The position numbers and the translations under genes were made by a program. A stretch of 64,000 nucleotides of DNA from Flavobacterium tibetense (GTDB taxonomy: Bacteria; Bacteroidota; Bacteroidia; Flavobacteriales; Flavobacteriaceae): the NCBI RefSeq assembly GCF_003293845.1, contig NZ_QLST01000002.1:62001-126000 (forward strand), read 5' to 3'. Within the stretch, counting starts at the first letter, position 1. The number at the start of each line of letters is the position of its first letter. The notes below the pieces were generated by a model that made no database searches, had not been told where the DNA came from, and was given only the letters and a program-made list of their open reading frames with translations. Positions 25,820-36,800 of the stretch are shown piece after piece.

Positions 25820-27085
25820 ATGGAATCAGTACAAGCTATAAAACAACGATTTGAAATTATTGGAAACGACCCAAAACTCAATCGTGCCGTGGAGAAAGCC
25901 ATTCAGGTAGCTCCAACGGATATTTCGGTATTGGTAACAGGTGAAAGTGGTGTTGGAAAAGAAAGTATTCCAAAAATTATTCACGCACTTTCACACAGAA
26001 AACATGGAAAATACATTGCAGTAAACTGTGGCGCTATTCCAGAAGGAACTATTGATAGTGAACTTTTTGGACATGAAAAAGGTTCGTTTACTGGAGCAAC
26101 TAACACTCGTGAAGGTTATTTTGAAGTAGCTGATGGAGGAACTATATTTTTGGATGAAGTTGGCGAATTACCTTTAACTACTCAAGTGCGTTTATTACGT
26201 GTTTTAGAAAATGGCGAATTCATTAAAGTGGGTTCATCACAAGTACAAAAAACGAATGTTCGTATTGTAGCGGCTACCAATGTAAATATGTTTGATGCAA
26301 TTGAAAAAGGCAAATTTCGTGAAGATTTATATTATCGTTTGAGTACGGTTGACATCATGTTGCCGCCACTTCGCGAACGAAAAGACGACATTCATTTGTT
26401 GTTTAGAAAATTTGCTTCGGATTTCGCGCACAAATACAAAATGCCTGCAATTAAGCTTTCCGATGAAGCAATTCAATATTTATTACGCTACCGTTGGAAT
26501 GGAAACATCAGACAATTGCGAAATGTAGCCGAACAAATTTCAGTTTTGGAAACCAATCGCGATATTACATTAGCTGTTTTACAAGGCTATTTGCCTAGCG
26601 AAGGTTCACAATTACCAACACTGGTAACAAACAAAAAAGCGGAATCGGACTTTAGTAACGAACGTGAAATTTTGTACAAAGTGCTTTTCGATATGAAAGC
26701 CGATTTGAATGATTTGAAAAAACTGACCTTGGAATTGATGCAAAATGGAAGTTCTAAAGTGCAAGAAACCAATAAAAATTTAATCCAACGCATTTACGGT
26801 CAAAGCGAAGAAAACGCTATTTTTGAAAAAGAGCCAGCGAAAGCCATTGTTCCAGTAATAAACGACATGGAACAAGAAGAGTTTGAAGATGATGAATTTG
26901 ATAACCAAAATTATCTTTTCGCTGAAACCGTTGAAGAAGAGGAAACACTAAGTTTAGAAGCCAAAGAAATAGAGTTAATCAAAAAATCATTAGAGCGCAA
27001 TAAAGGAAAACGAAAAGCCGCTGCCGACGAACTAGGAATTTCCGAAAGAACCTTATACAGAAAAATTAAACAATACGATTTATAG
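25820..27085 (+). CDS. Sigma-54-interacting AAA+ transcriptional regulator
   Basis: About 421 residues from the ATG at 25820. There is no receiver or other sensor domain at the N-terminus; the AAA+ domain begins almost at once. Walker A is GESGVGKE, the sigma-54 contact loop is GSFTGA (GAFTGA in most bacteria), Walker B is [12 protein letters not shown], and an arginine-finger region follows. An acidic linker leads to a C-terminal Fis-type HTH ([25 protein letters not shown]). It should remodel sigma-54 RNA polymerase at target promoters in a way not gated by phosphorylation. A TTG-start frame opening at 25799 lies inside the 7-mer array and is rejected. Gap to the next gene: 3 bases. Confidence 0.92.
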   Translation: MESVQAIKQRFEIIGNDPKLNRAVEKAIQVAPTDISVLVTGESGVGKESIPKIIHALSHRKHGKYIAVNCGAIPEGTIDSELFGHEKGSFTGATNTREGYFEVADGGTIFLDEVGELPLTTQVRLLRVLENGEFIKVGSSQVQKTNVRIVAATNVNMFDAIEKGKFREDLYYRLSTVDIMLPPLRERKDDIHLLFRKFASDFAHKYKMPAIKLSDEAIQYLLRYRWNGNIRQLRNVAEQISVLETNRDITLAVLQGYLPSEGSQLPTLVTNKKAESDFSNEREILYKVLFDMKADLNDLKKLTLELMQNGSSKVQETNKNLIQRIYGQSEENAIFEKEPAKAIVPVINDMEQEEFEDDEFDNQNYLFAETVEEEETLSLEAKEIELIKKSLERNKGKRKAAADELGISERTLYRKIKQYDL

Positions 27086-27088
27086 TTA

Positions 27089-27727
27089 ATGAAGAAAGCA
27101 TTTTTCTTATTATTTCCTTTTTTTTTCATCTTCATTTCTTGCCAAAAAAATGAGGATAAGATTGAAATTTATTTAACTCAAGAACCTATTGAATTTACAG
27201 AAGGAATACATGTAAGAGATTTTTTTACTGACGATTTCATAAAAGACAATAATGAAAGTTCAATTAATAAAATAAATAATTTAATCAGAAATAACGTTAG
27301 AATCGACACGATAAACAAAGAGTTTATATATTGTGGCGATTTTACAGCAACAAAAGAACAATTAGAAGAAAAGCCGTTTATTGAAGATTCTGAAATAATT
27401 AATTTTAACTCAAAAAGTTCAATAATAAATTTTGAAAAATCTGTAATTGAAAAATTTGATAATCTTAAATATTATGAAAACAAAATTGGAATTCAGTTTG
27501 CAGTTTGCATTAACGAAAAACCAGTAATGTTTGGATATTTTATTAAAGGATTTATGTCTGGTTATTATTCAAAAAACTACATAATCCATTTTACGCATAA
27601 AAGCAACTATGAAAGTGGTTATTCTCCATATATTAGTTCAGGAAAAAAATTCAAACCTTTAGACACAATTAAAGAAAAAGAGTTCATAGCAGCCTTAAAA
27701 AAAACTAACCGATTGGTTCACGAATAA
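27089..27727 (+). CDS. Orphan lipoprotein of unknown function
   Basis: 212 residues. A lipoprotein signal (PFFFIFISCQK) predicts lipidation on Cys18. The mature part is rich in Asn, Ile, Glu and Lys and shows no known motif. The DNA is more AT-rich than the flanking regulator and lptE genes, and the gene is wedged into an otherwise compact unit (3 bases after the regulator, 1 base before lptE). That suggests a later insertion. Function unknown. Confidence 0.7.
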   Translation: MKKAFFLLFPFFFIFISCQKNEDKIEIYLTQEPIEFTEGIHVRDFFTDDFIKDNNESSINKINNLIRNNVRIDTINKEFIYCGDFTATKEQLEEKPFIEDSEIINFNSKSSIINFEKSVIEKFDNLKYYENKIGIQFAVCINEKPVMFGYFIKGFMSGYYSKNYIIHFTHKSNYESGYSPYISSGKKFKPLDTIKEKEFIAALKKTNRLVHE

Positions 27728-27728
27728 A

Positions 27729-28232
27729 ATGAAAAAAACAATTTACATATTAATATTTGCTTTTTGCTTTTTGGCGAATAGCTGCAAATACTACAATTTC
27801 ACTGGAACTGGAAAAATTGATGCGAATACCTATCAAGTCAATTATTTCCAAAACAATGCACCATTGGTAGAGCCAGGAATTGAGCGAACATTTACCTTAG
27901 AATTACAAGAAATTATTCAAGGACAAACCAATTTAAATTTGGTTTCGCAAGGTGGCGACTTATTATATGAAGGAGAAATTGTAGATTATAGAATTACGCC
28001 AATGACCGCTACGGCTGATCAAAGAGCGGCTCAAAACCGTTTGACAATCACTATTATGGTGCGTTTTACTAACAACAAAAAGGAAGAAGATAATTTTGAA
28101 AAACGTTTTTCTTTTTTCCACGATTATCCTGCTAACGAACAAATGGCTGGAAGTAGATTAACAACAGCTTTAGATGAAATTTTTGAACGAATTACACAAG
28201 ATGTTTTCAATGAATCACTAGCCAAATGGTAA
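27729..28232 (+). CDS. lptE: LptE-family LPS-assembly lipoprotein
   Basis: 167 residues. The lipoprotein signal ends LANSC (Cys19). The mature part starts YYNFTGTGKIDANTYQVNYFQNNAP and contains the GDLLYEGEIVDYRI and TITIMVRFTNNKKEEDNFEKRFSFFHDYP segments of the Bacteroidota LptE family. LptE plugs the LptD barrel that delivers LPS to the outer surface. It lies after the regulator and orphan lipoprotein and 15 bases before the TPR-like gene; that gene and secG are probably cotranscribed with it. Confidence 0.88.
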   Translation: MKKTIYILIFAFCFLANSCKYYNFTGTGKIDANTYQVNYFQNNAPLVEPGIERTFTLELQEIIQGQTNLNLVSQGGDLLYEGEIVDYRITPMTATADQRAAQNRLTITIMVRFTNNKKEEDNFEKRFSFFHDYPANEQMAGSRLTTALDEIFERITQDVFNESLAKW

Positions 28233-28247
28233 TTAAAACCAAAACAA

Positions 28248-29069
28248 TTGAATAAAAACGAATTGACATATTTATTGAACAAACCCAATGCCATCAACGA
28301 AACGCAAACCATGGCTTTGGAAGCAATACTATTGCAATTTCCGTATTTTCAATCGGCTCGTGCGTTGCATTTGAAAGGTTTGTACAATCAGGATAGTTTT
28401 CGATACAACTACGAACTCAAAAAAACGGCTGCCCATACAACAGATCGTTCTATTTTATTTGATTTTATAACTTCTGACGATTTTACTACACTTCAAAAAA
28501 GCAATATTGACGCACAAGAAGAAATTATCAAAGAAGTAAATGTAATTGATAGCGAAATCGTTTCGGAAAATTCAATGACTTCAGAAATTTTGGAACCAAT
28601 AACAACTGAAAGTCCAGAATCGATAGCTTCGGAAGCAGAAACCCCAACATTTGAAGAAAAATTGGAAATTGGAAAACCATTACACTTCAATCAACAAGAA
28701 AAACACTCGTTCCAAGAATGGTTGCAGTTGACAAAATTTAGTCCAATTGAACGCAAAAATGAGTCAAACGAACCAGAAATTGATGATGAAAAACAAAAAA
28801 AACTAGCTTTAATTGACAAATTCATAGAAAGCAACCCAAAGATTCCAGCCGTCAAAGAAACAGTGAAAACACCTGCTATTATTGAGAAAAAGCAAGAAGA
28901 AAACAGTCATTTAATGACTGAAACTTTAGCCAAAGTGTATTTGGAACAAAAAAAATACCAACGTGCGATACAAGCTTATGAAATTTTAATTTTGAAATAT
29001 CCAGAAAAAAGTAGTTTCTTTGCAAACCGAATAAAAGATATAAAAGATTTACAACAAAATAATAATTAA
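28248..29069 (+). CDS. TPR-like cytoplasmic protein of unknown function
   Basis: 273 residues starting at TTG (28248), the only suitable start near the lptE stop. The N-terminal part (about 1-85, NKNELTYLLNKPNAINETQT..., FPYFQSARALHLKGLY) and the C-terminal part (about 225-265, ETLAKVYLEQKKYQRAIQAYEILILKYPEKS) look like TPR helices. The middle (about 95-150) is a Glu/Ser-rich linker. There is no signal peptide. Genes like this occur between lptE and secG in Flavobacterium genomes. Partner unknown. Confidence 0.75.
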   Translation: MNKNELTYLLNKPNAINETQTMALEAILLQFPYFQSARALHLKGLYNQDSFRYNYELKKTAAHTTDRSILFDFITSDDFTTLQKSNIDAQEEIIKEVNVIDSEIVSENSMTSEILEPITTESPESIASEAETPTFEEKLEIGKPLHFNQQEKHSFQEWLQLTKFSPIERKNESNEPEIDDEKQKKLALIDKFIESNPKIPAVKETVKTPAIIEKKQEENSHLMTETLAKVYLEQKKYQRAIQAYEILILKYPEKSSFFANRIKDIKDLQQNNN

Positions 29070-29071
29070 TT

Positions 29072-29413
29072 ATGGGATTCACAGGATTTTTAATTGCAAT
29101 AACAATTGTTTGTTTTTTACTAATTTTAGCTATCATGGTTCAAAACCCTAAAGGTGGAGGTTTATCTTCTTCATTTGGTGGTTCTGCGCAAATTGGTGGT
29201 GTACAAAAAACTGGTGATTTTTTAGATAAAAGTACTTGGACATTAGGTACTATTCTAATTGCTTTAATTTTGTTCTCTGCATTAGCATTTGACGGTGGGT
29301 CGTCTGGTGGTTCAAAAGTTTTAGGAAACGACGAAGGTAGCACAATGCCTACAACTGAAATTCCAGCTACACCAGAAGCACAGCAACAAGCAACAGAAGA
29401 AACTGCACAATAA
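29072..29413 (+). CDS. secG: Preprotein translocase subunit SecG
   Basis: 113 residues with two transmembrane helices (about 4-24 and 54-74) joined by a Gly/Ser-rich loop (QNPKGGGLSSSFGGSAQIGG) that is diagnostic of SecG. The C-terminal tail is acidic and Ala/Pro/Gln-rich. SecG assists SecYE during SecA-driven export. It starts two bases after the TPR-like gene and ends the unit; a strong terminator follows. Confidence 0.95.
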   Translation: MGFTGFLIAITIVCFLLILAIMVQNPKGGGLSSSFGGSAQIGGVQKTGDFLDKSTWTLGTILIALILFSALAFDGGSSGGSKVLGNDEGSTMPTTEIPATPEAQQQATEETAQ

Positions 29414-29430
29414 TTGCATAGCATAAAATA

Positions 29431-29466
29431 AAAAATGCCAGCCTGTCAGTGCTGGCATTTTTTTTA
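29431..29466 (+). terminator. Terminator after secG
   Basis: AAATGCCAGC (29433-29442) pairs with GCTGGCATTT (29451-29460) around an 8-base loop, followed by a T-run. Confidence 0.9.
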
Positions 29467-29477
29467 CCGAAAAATTG

Positions 29478-29506
29478 TCAGAAAATTGCTTTGGCACAAT
29501 TTCTGA
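29478..29506 (+). promoter_or_regulatory. Inverted repeat in the groESL promoter region
   Basis: TCAGAAAATTG (29478-29488) and CAATTTCTGA (29497-29506) form an imperfect palindrome with an 8-base spacer, 47 bases before groES. It is not a CIRCE element (no TTAGCACTC / GAGTGCTAA). The segment TTGGCACAATTTCTGA also has GG and G(A) at the spacing of a sigma-54 -24/-12 promoter, but the last base does not fit. It may be the heat-shock operator; this is inference. Confidence 0.4.
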
Positions 29507-29552
29507 AAATACCCAAACAACAAATTACTAATATTATTAAAATATAAAAACT

Positions 29553-29828
29553 ATGTCATTAAACATTAAACCTATTTCAGATCGCGTAGTGATTGCTCCA
29601 TTAGCAGCTGAAACTACAACTGCTTCAGGAATTATTATTCCAGATACTGCAAAAGAAAAACCACAAAAAGGTACTGTAGTAGCCGTAGGAAATGGCAAAA
29701 AAGATTACACCATGACGGTGAAAGTTGGAGACACTGTTTTATATGGTAAATATTCAGGAACAGAGTTCAAATATGAAGGTAAAGATTACCTAATTATGAG
29801 AGAAGAAGAAATTTACGCTATTCTTTAA
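29553..29828 (+). CDS. groS: Co-chaperonin GroES
   Basis: 91 residues, the normal GroES length. [36 protein letters not shown] includes the mobile loop that docks on GroEL. The C-terminal half has [25 protein letters not shown]. Seven subunits cap GroEL. groEL follows after 57 bases that contain repeated TTTAAAC motifs. Confidence 0.98.
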   Translation: MSLNIKPISDRVVIAPLAAETTTASGIIIPDTAKEKPQKGTVVAVGNGKKDYTMTVKVGDTVLYGKYSGTEFKYEGKDYLIMREEEIYAIL

Positions 29829-29867
29829 CAATAGTTAAACAAGAACTTTTAAACATTTAAACGTTAA

Positions 29868-31511
<1,644 letters not shown>

Positions 31512-31514
31512 TTC

Positions 31515-31549
31515 AAAGTGAAAAGTACGAAGTAAAAAGTACAAAATAA
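31515..31549. repeat. Period-7 array after groEL
   Basis: Five 7-mers in a row of the kind AAAGTGA, AAAGTAC, GAAGTAA, directly between the groEL stop and its terminator. It matches the array at 512-546 in unit sequence. Confidence 0.7.
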
Positions 31550-31550
31550 T

Positions 31551-31588
31551 AAAAACCCCGATTTGAAATTTCAAATCGGGGTTTTTTT
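31551..31588 (+). terminator. Terminator after groEL
   Basis: ACCCCGATTTGAAATT is followed by its exact complement, giving a perfect 14-base stem flanked by A- and T-runs. A near copy lies at 34066-34097, so the gene between is bracketed by twin hairpins. Confidence 0.9.
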
Positions 31589-31670
31589 GGTATGAAAATT
31601 GATGCTTTTTAAATATTTTTGACTTCATTCAAAATTAAAATCACTTATCTAGTAAACTAACTACTCTTAT

Positions 31671-34055
31671 ATGCAAACACAGCTAACTATTTCCCTATCG
31701 AAAATTAAATTACTGTTATTTATATTCTTTATCCAAAATACCTTTTCTCAAACGGTAGAAAAGAATGTGATACTAGATGAAAAAGTGAAAGATTATTTCA
31801 ATTTGACTCGTGAAAACATACACTTACACTTCAACAAAGAAACCTATATAAATAATGAAACTATTTGGTTTAAAGGTTATGTGATTGACAAAGCTAGTGG
31901 CATTTTAAACATTGAAACCACTAATGTTTATGTTAGTCTTTTAGATAAAGAAAAAAAAGTGATTGGCACAAAGTTAGTATTATGTAATTTTGGAACATTT
32001 AGTGGCCACTGGGACTTAGATAAAGATTTAACTTCAGGTTACTATTACATTCATGCTTTTACAAACTTCATGAATAATTTTAAAGAAAACGAATCCTCTC
32101 TTTTTAAGATTAAAATTTTAAATCCTAAAGAAAATGAAGTTATTGAAAACATAGACATATTAACAAATGCAACAATAGAAATAGCAGCAGAAGGTGGTAA
32201 TTTTATTTTTGAATGCGACAACAGAATTGGGGTTACGATTAAAGATTGTAATGGCAAAGGAATCAAACAGGAAAACATAAAAGTTGTAGATAGTAAAAAT
32301 AATATTATTAATCAATTTGCTACAAACAGCGAAGGATACGGTGCGTTTTACATTCTTAATACAAAAAATGAAGCATATAAAATCCTAGTTGAAAACAAAT
32401 ACGCTAAAATTGAAAAAAATCTACCTCCAGTTCAAATTGAAGGAGTAACAATTAGTACTTCAAATTCTATAAATGCAGACCAACTTTTAATTGAGATCAA
32501 AACCAATAAAAACACTTTAAGTAAAATTAAAAATAAAAAATATCAATTAATTTTTCAAAAAAACCATTTGATTAGTCAATCTGATATCATTCTGAATGAA
32601 AAAATAAAAAAAATTACCATAGCAAAAGAAAAACTTCAAGATGGTATTAATTTTATCAAATTACTTGATGAAAAAAATCAACTTGTTTGTGAAAGAGTTA
32701 TTTATAATCATCCTAAAAATGAAACAGCTTTAAAATTAAATAAACTTAAAATTGAAAACGACTCTATTATCCTTGGAGGTAAGATTGAAAACAAAATTGC
32801 TAGCTTAAGTGTAAGCGTATTACCAAGTGAAACTATAAACTCGTTTGAAAATAATGCTATTACCTCTCAACTCAAAGTCAACAATTATTTATTAAACGAC
32901 TTAAAAAATTATTCTTATTATTTTAAAAATTTCGACAGAATTAAGGCCTATGAATTAGATATATTTCTTTTATCACAAAAGGAATCAAAGTACAGATGGC
33001 AAAATTTCTTAAATTCAAATTTAATTGACAAATATGAATTTCAAAAAGGGCTAAATGTAAAAGTAACTTTAAACCAAGATTTGCCAAAGAAAAGCAATAC
33101 TAATTATACTGGGAATCTTATAATCCTTGAAGAAAAGACCATTCTACAAGAAAAATTAGAAAGCATGAATACCTTTAACTTCAAAAATGTAATAGTAAAG
33201 GATTCAACAGATGTTTTATTCTCCTTAAACGCAAACGATGAAAATTTCAATAAACAAGTTAATAGTGTTGCTAGAGTAATTAATAGTTTTACCAGAGTAA
33301 AAATACCTGAAACTAATCATTGCGTTCCTTCAACTTATATCAAAAGAGATTATCAAAACTTAGATTTTCCCCAAAATAATAAAACCATAATGCTAAAAAA
33401 TATTGAGGTAAGCAAAAAAAGGGATGAGCTCAAATTCAATAAAATTCCTCAAAACAAAATTGCAAGAGGATTAAAAATTGATCCTGAAAAAGAACACTTA
33501 TCCCTTTTACAATTTTTACAAAAAAACGGTTATAACATTACTAATACACCAAACTTAGTTCGAGTCCAAAATGTTGGAATGAGAAGAGCTAACGGTGATG
33601 CATCTGAGCCAGTAATATTTATAGACGACTTCCCAATAAATGATTTAACTTTCTTAAGAGAGTACAACAGTTCAGATGTAGATGAAATATATTTTAATAA
33701 ATTTGACAACTCAAACCAAACTATAAAAGGAGAGCTCGGAACAATAAGAATTTATCTTAGACGAGAATTGAACCTTGATAAAATCAAACCCAAAGGATTA
33801 AAAGTGAATACAATTACAAATGGCTTTCAAGCTGAAAAACCATTTTTAAATCCTTATGATAGCAATTTTAATTCAGAGGCCTACAAAACACACGGAACAA
33901 TTAACTGGATACCAAATATCTACACAGATAAAGATGGTAATTTTGAATTTAAAACCGCATTTCTAGAGCAAGACAAAATACTACTAAATATTCAAGGAAT
34001 CGATAGCGAAGGAAATCTTTATTATGAAAATGTAATTGTAAAAACAAAAGAATAA
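31671..34055 (+). CDS. Large secreted protein with macroglobulin-like and plug-like domains
   Basis: 794 residues. A signal peptide (about 1-26, FFIQNTFSQT) is followed by a segment resembling MG2 macroglobulin domains (ENIHLHFNKETYINNETIWFKGYVIDKASG), several beta-sandwich-like stretches, and near the end a TonB plug-like domain (VRRANGDASEPVIFIDDFPINDL, RIYLRRE). No barrel follows. Similar 800-900-residue proteins are frequent in Flavobacteria and are usually labelled as plug-domain or carboxypeptidase-regulatory proteins; the role is unknown. It is a single gene between near-identical terminators, and more AT-rich than groEL. Confidence 0.7.
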   Translation: MQTQLTISLSKIKLLLFIFFIQNTFSQTVEKNVILDEKVKDYFNLTRENIHLHFNKETYINNETIWFKGYVIDKASGILNIETTNVYVSLLDKEKKVIGTKLVLCNFGTFSGHWDLDKDLTSGYYYIHAFTNFMNNFKENESSLFKIKILNPKENEVIENIDILTNATIEIAAEGGNFIFECDNRIGVTIKDCNGKGIKQENIKVVDSKNNIINQFATNSEGYGAFYILNTKNEAYKILVENKYAKIEKNLPPVQIEGVTISTSNSINADQLLIEIKTNKNTLSKIKNKKYQLIFQKNHLISQSDIILNEKIKKITIAKEKLQDGINFIKLLDEKNQLVCERVIYNHPKNETALKLNKLKIENDSIILGGKIENKIASLSVSVLPSETINSFENNAITSQLKVNNYLLNDLKNYSYYFKNFDRIKAYELDIFLLSQKESKYRWQNFLNSNLIDKYEFQKGLNVKVTLNQDLPKKSNTNYTGNLIILEEKTILQEKLESMNTFNFKNVIVKDSTDVLFSLNANDENFNKQVNSVARVINSFTRVKIPETNHCVPSTYIKRDYQNLDFPQNNKTIMLKNIEVSKKRDELKFNKIPQNKIARGLKIDPEKEHLSLLQFLQKNGYNITNTPNLVRVQNVGMRRANGDASEPVIFIDDFPINDLTFLREYNSSDVDEIYFNKFDNSNQTIKGELGTIRIYLRRELNLDKIKPKGLKVNTITNGFQAEKPFLNPYDSNFNSEAYKTHGTINWIPNIYTDKDGNFEFKTAFLEQDKILLNIQGIDSEGNLYYENVIVKTKE

Positions 34056-34065
34056 CATTAATAAA

Positions 34066-34097
34066 AACCCCGATTTTAAATTTAAAATCGGGGTTTA
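34066..34097. terminator. Bidirectional terminator
   Basis: AAACCCCGATTTTAAA and its exact complement form a 16-base palindromic stem. It serves the plus-strand secreted-protein gene and the convergent HMA gene. Confidence 0.9.
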
Positions 34098-34102
34098 GTT
34101 TT

Positions 34103-34447
34103 TTATTCTAGTCTTTCGTACAAACAACAACCGTGCAATTTTTCGTAAACGGCATCTTCAGCTTTTACTAATGCTGTATCGTGACCTATTGCTGCAATGG
34201 CTTTTGCTACATCTTCTTTAGAACATTTGGTTTCATCAATTACCAAGTGAATCATATTGTGATCCACGTGCCATTGTGCATTTTTTACTCCTTTTACTGA
34301 AAATGCAGCTTTTTCGATACGCTTTTGACACATTCCGCAGTTGCCCGCAACGGTAAACTCTACTTTTTTGTTTTTACTTTTTTTCTCTTGCGCCATAGCG
34401 GTTAAAGAAAAAAGACTTACTAAAACTAATACAACTATTTTTTTCAT
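34103..34447 (-). CDS. Secreted heavy-metal-associated (HMA) domain protein
   Basis: 114 residues. A signal peptide (about 1-19, SLFSLTAMAQ) is followed by a ferredoxin-like HMA domain with the metal-binding CxxC at C37/C40 (GNCGMCQKRIEKAAFSV). A Cys pair near the C-terminus (HGCCLYERLE) could add ligands. It is a periplasmic MerP/CopZ-like metal chaperone, most likely for copper or another soft metal. It is the last gene of a minus-strand unit with a TonB receptor and a HYC_CC_PP protein, which supports metal uptake. Confidence 0.85.
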   Translation of the reverse strand: MKKIVVLVLVSLFSLTAMAQEKKSKNKKVEFTVAGNCGMCQKRIEKAAFSVKGVKNAQWHVDHNMIHLVIDETKCSKEDVAKAIAAIGHDTALVKAEDAVYEKLHGCCLYERLE

Positions 34448-34507
34448 GATTTTAAAAATTTAATTATTTATGTTCGGAAAATCAATATTCAGAAAATCCG
34501 AAATCTA

Positions 34508-36745
34508 TTATTTAATGTTATATCGCAATCCCGCATAATACATTTGTCCAAAAACCGGACCATATATCATACTACTATCAAAATATGCGCCAAAAGGATT
34601 TTCACTTTGAACGATTGCGTTATCTTGTCTGTAATTTCCAATATTTTCTCCACCTACATACACTTCAAACTTACTTGAAAATGTTCGAGTAACCTGCGCA
34701 TTCATCACAGCAAAAGCTGGTGCATATTCCGATAAACGATATGCTTCAGGATTGGTTGCTGTAAATGGCAAACGTTGTTTTCCTAACCAACTGTACGTAA
34801 AATCAAACTTCCATTGTTGGCCTTTTTCTTTAATGTGAGTTTCATAAGCTAAATTAGCAAAAACTCTGTGTTTGGCTTGTAAAGCTCTTTCCAATTGACC
34901 TGTTTGAAATTGCGTTTGCACATCGTAATATTTGTAAGCGGTTTTCAAGTTTAAATGCATCATTAATTCTACATTTAATTCTGCTTGAAAAGATTTAGCA
35001 AAACTTTTCCCATCCAAATTATAAAACAATACTTCTTGCGGACTAAAATCGATATCTACAACCGCTTGATTTTGGAAATCCGTTTGGTAATAATCTAAAA
35101 CTAACTCGGTTTCTTTACCTAAAAATTTGAATTTTTGAATAAAACTCAATCCATAATTCCATGCAATTTCTGGATTCAATCCGTATAATTTCCCATCCGA
35201 ATTTAAAATCGAAAATTGACGAGAAGACGCAAACAATTGTTGGTTTTCAGCAAAAATATTTGCCGCACGTTTTCCTCTTCCAGCAGAAGCACGAATCACA
35301 GCATCTTCCCATGGATTGTAACGCAAATGTAATCTTGGTGTAACAAAAGTTCCTAAGCGATTGTGATTGTCTACTCGAGCACCAGCAACCAAACTGAAAT
35401 TATCTAAATTGTCATACGTGTATTCGAAAAAAGCACCAATAGAATTATCAATACGGGAAAAATCTTGCGTGAAATTCAACGCCACTTGCTCGTCATACAC
35501 ATCGTAATTAAAATTCAAACCAGTGGTGAATTTGTTTTTGGTATTGGAAATAATCGAATTGAACAACAAATTAGAGTAATAACTTTTCTGATGAATGTTG
35601 TATTGATTCAACCCAAAATACGATTCTTGCTTGTGCGATTGGAACGAATTTTGGAAACCAAAACTTTGATAAGGCATTTCTAGAAAAACATAACCTGTTT
35701 TATTAGAAATTTCAATTTTCTCTGTGTTCACTTCGCTTCCCCAAGCATTAGTGGTAAACTTATCTAAATCTGGATTGAAATTCACTTCACCCGCTTGCTT
35801 TTCGTCATTCATGTAGCGCAGGTTTAAAAAACTAACTAAACCTTTTTCTGCATCTGTATATTGCCAACGGTTCAAAATATTGACCTGTTTTCCAATAGGA
35901 TTATCCAAAAAACCATCGTTATTCATATCATTTTTCCCAATTCGGGTATTTCCATGAATGAACAACGTACTGCTTAATTTATCCGAATATTTTTGGTTGA
36001 AATGCGCATTTAACTCATAGCGACTATCGTTAGAACCATATACATTTAAGAAAAACGGAATATCATCGGCTGGTTTTAAAACTTCGTAATTGATTTGTCC
36101 CGAAATACTTTCGTAGCCGTTAATTACACTTCCTGCTCCTTTTGTAATTTGGATACTTTCGACCCAAGTTCCAGGCACAAAAGACAATCCATAAGCTTGA
36201 GAAGCTCCACGAACCGCCGGAATATTTTCTTCAGTCATCAAAATATACGGACTTGTTAAGCCCAACATTTTAATTTGACGATTCCCCGTTACGGCATCCG
36301 AAAAATTCACATCAATGGATGGATTGGTGCTGAAACTTTCCGAAAGATTACAACAAGCCGCTTTCAAAAGTTCTTTTTGTCCCATCGTTTGGACATTAGT
36401 AACGGCAAAAAGGGAATGTTCTGTACTTTTTTTGGTTTTGATTACCTCAACTTCTTTTAAATTGGTTACTTCTTTCAAAACGATTTTAACCTCATTGGAA
36501 GTTATTTCTACTTTTTGAGTGGCATAACCAATGTAACTTACTACCAAAAAAGTAGTTTCTGAAGATTTTTCTAATGAAAATGCGCCATTTACATCAGTAG
36601 TTGTTCCCACTGAAGTCCCGAACCAGAAGACATTGGCACCTAAAAAAGGTTCGTTATTTTCGTCTACAACTATTCCTTTTACGGTTTCTTGAGAAAAAGA
36701 AATCAACGGCAAAAGGAACAGCAAAAACGCTATTTTTTGTAACAT
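34508..36745 (-). CDS. TonB-dependent receptor of a probable metal-uptake module
   Basis: 745 residues. Signal peptide (about 1-18), carboxypeptidase-D-like regulatory domain (about 20-100), plug (about 115-225, with TKGAGSVINGYESISGQINYE) and a 22-strand-type barrel to the end (GQMYYAGLRYNIK). The plug contains an exposed Cys pair (KAACCNLSESFSTNPSIDV), typical of the receptors found next to HMA proteins, and suited to soft-metal binding. It should import a chelated metal ion across the outer membrane with TonB-ExbBD. The adjacent HMA gene is 60 bases downstream and the HYC_CC_PP gene 55 bases upstream. Confidence 0.9.
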   Translation of the reverse strand: MLQKIAFLLFLLPLISFSQETVKGIVVDENNEPFLGANVFWFGTSVGTTTDVNGAFSLEKSSETTFLVVSYIGYATQKVEITSNEVKIVLKEVTNLKEVEVIKTKKSTEHSLFAVTNVQTMGQKELLKAACCNLSESFSTNPSIDVNFSDAVTGNRQIKMLGLTSPYILMTEENIPAVRGASQAYGLSFVPGTWVESIQITKGAGSVINGYESISGQINYEVLKPADDIPFFLNVYGSNDSRYELNAHFNQKYSDKLSSTLFIHGNTRIGKNDMNNDGFLDNPIGKQVNILNRWQYTDAEKGLVSFLNLRYMNDEKQAGEVNFNPDLDKFTTNAWGSEVNTEKIEISNKTGYVFLEMPYQSFGFQNSFQSHKQESYFGLNQYNIHQKSYYSNLLFNSIISNTKNKFTTGLNFNYDVYDEQVALNFTQDFSRIDNSIGAFFEYTYDNLDNFSLVAGARVDNHNRLGTFVTPRLHLRYNPWEDAVIRASAGRGKRAANIFAENQQLFASSRQFSILNSDGKLYGLNPEIAWNYGLSFIQKFKFLGKETELVLDYYQTDFQNQAVVDIDFSPQEVLFYNLDGKSFAKSFQAELNVELMMHLNLKTAYKYYDVQTQFQTGQLERALQAKHRVFANLAYETHIKEKGQQWKFDFTYSWLGKQRLPFTATNPEAYRLSEYAPAFAVMNAQVTRTFSSKFEVYVGGENIGNYRQDNAIVQSENPFGAYFDSSMIYGPVFGQMYYAGLRYNIK

Positions 36746-36800
36746 GATATTTTAATTTTAATGATTAATAAAGTTGGTAAACTCTAGAATTTCATTAAAA

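Noticed and set aside
29466..29552. CIRCE element before groES
   Set aside because: No TTAGCACTC / GAGTGCTAA pair is present in the gap.
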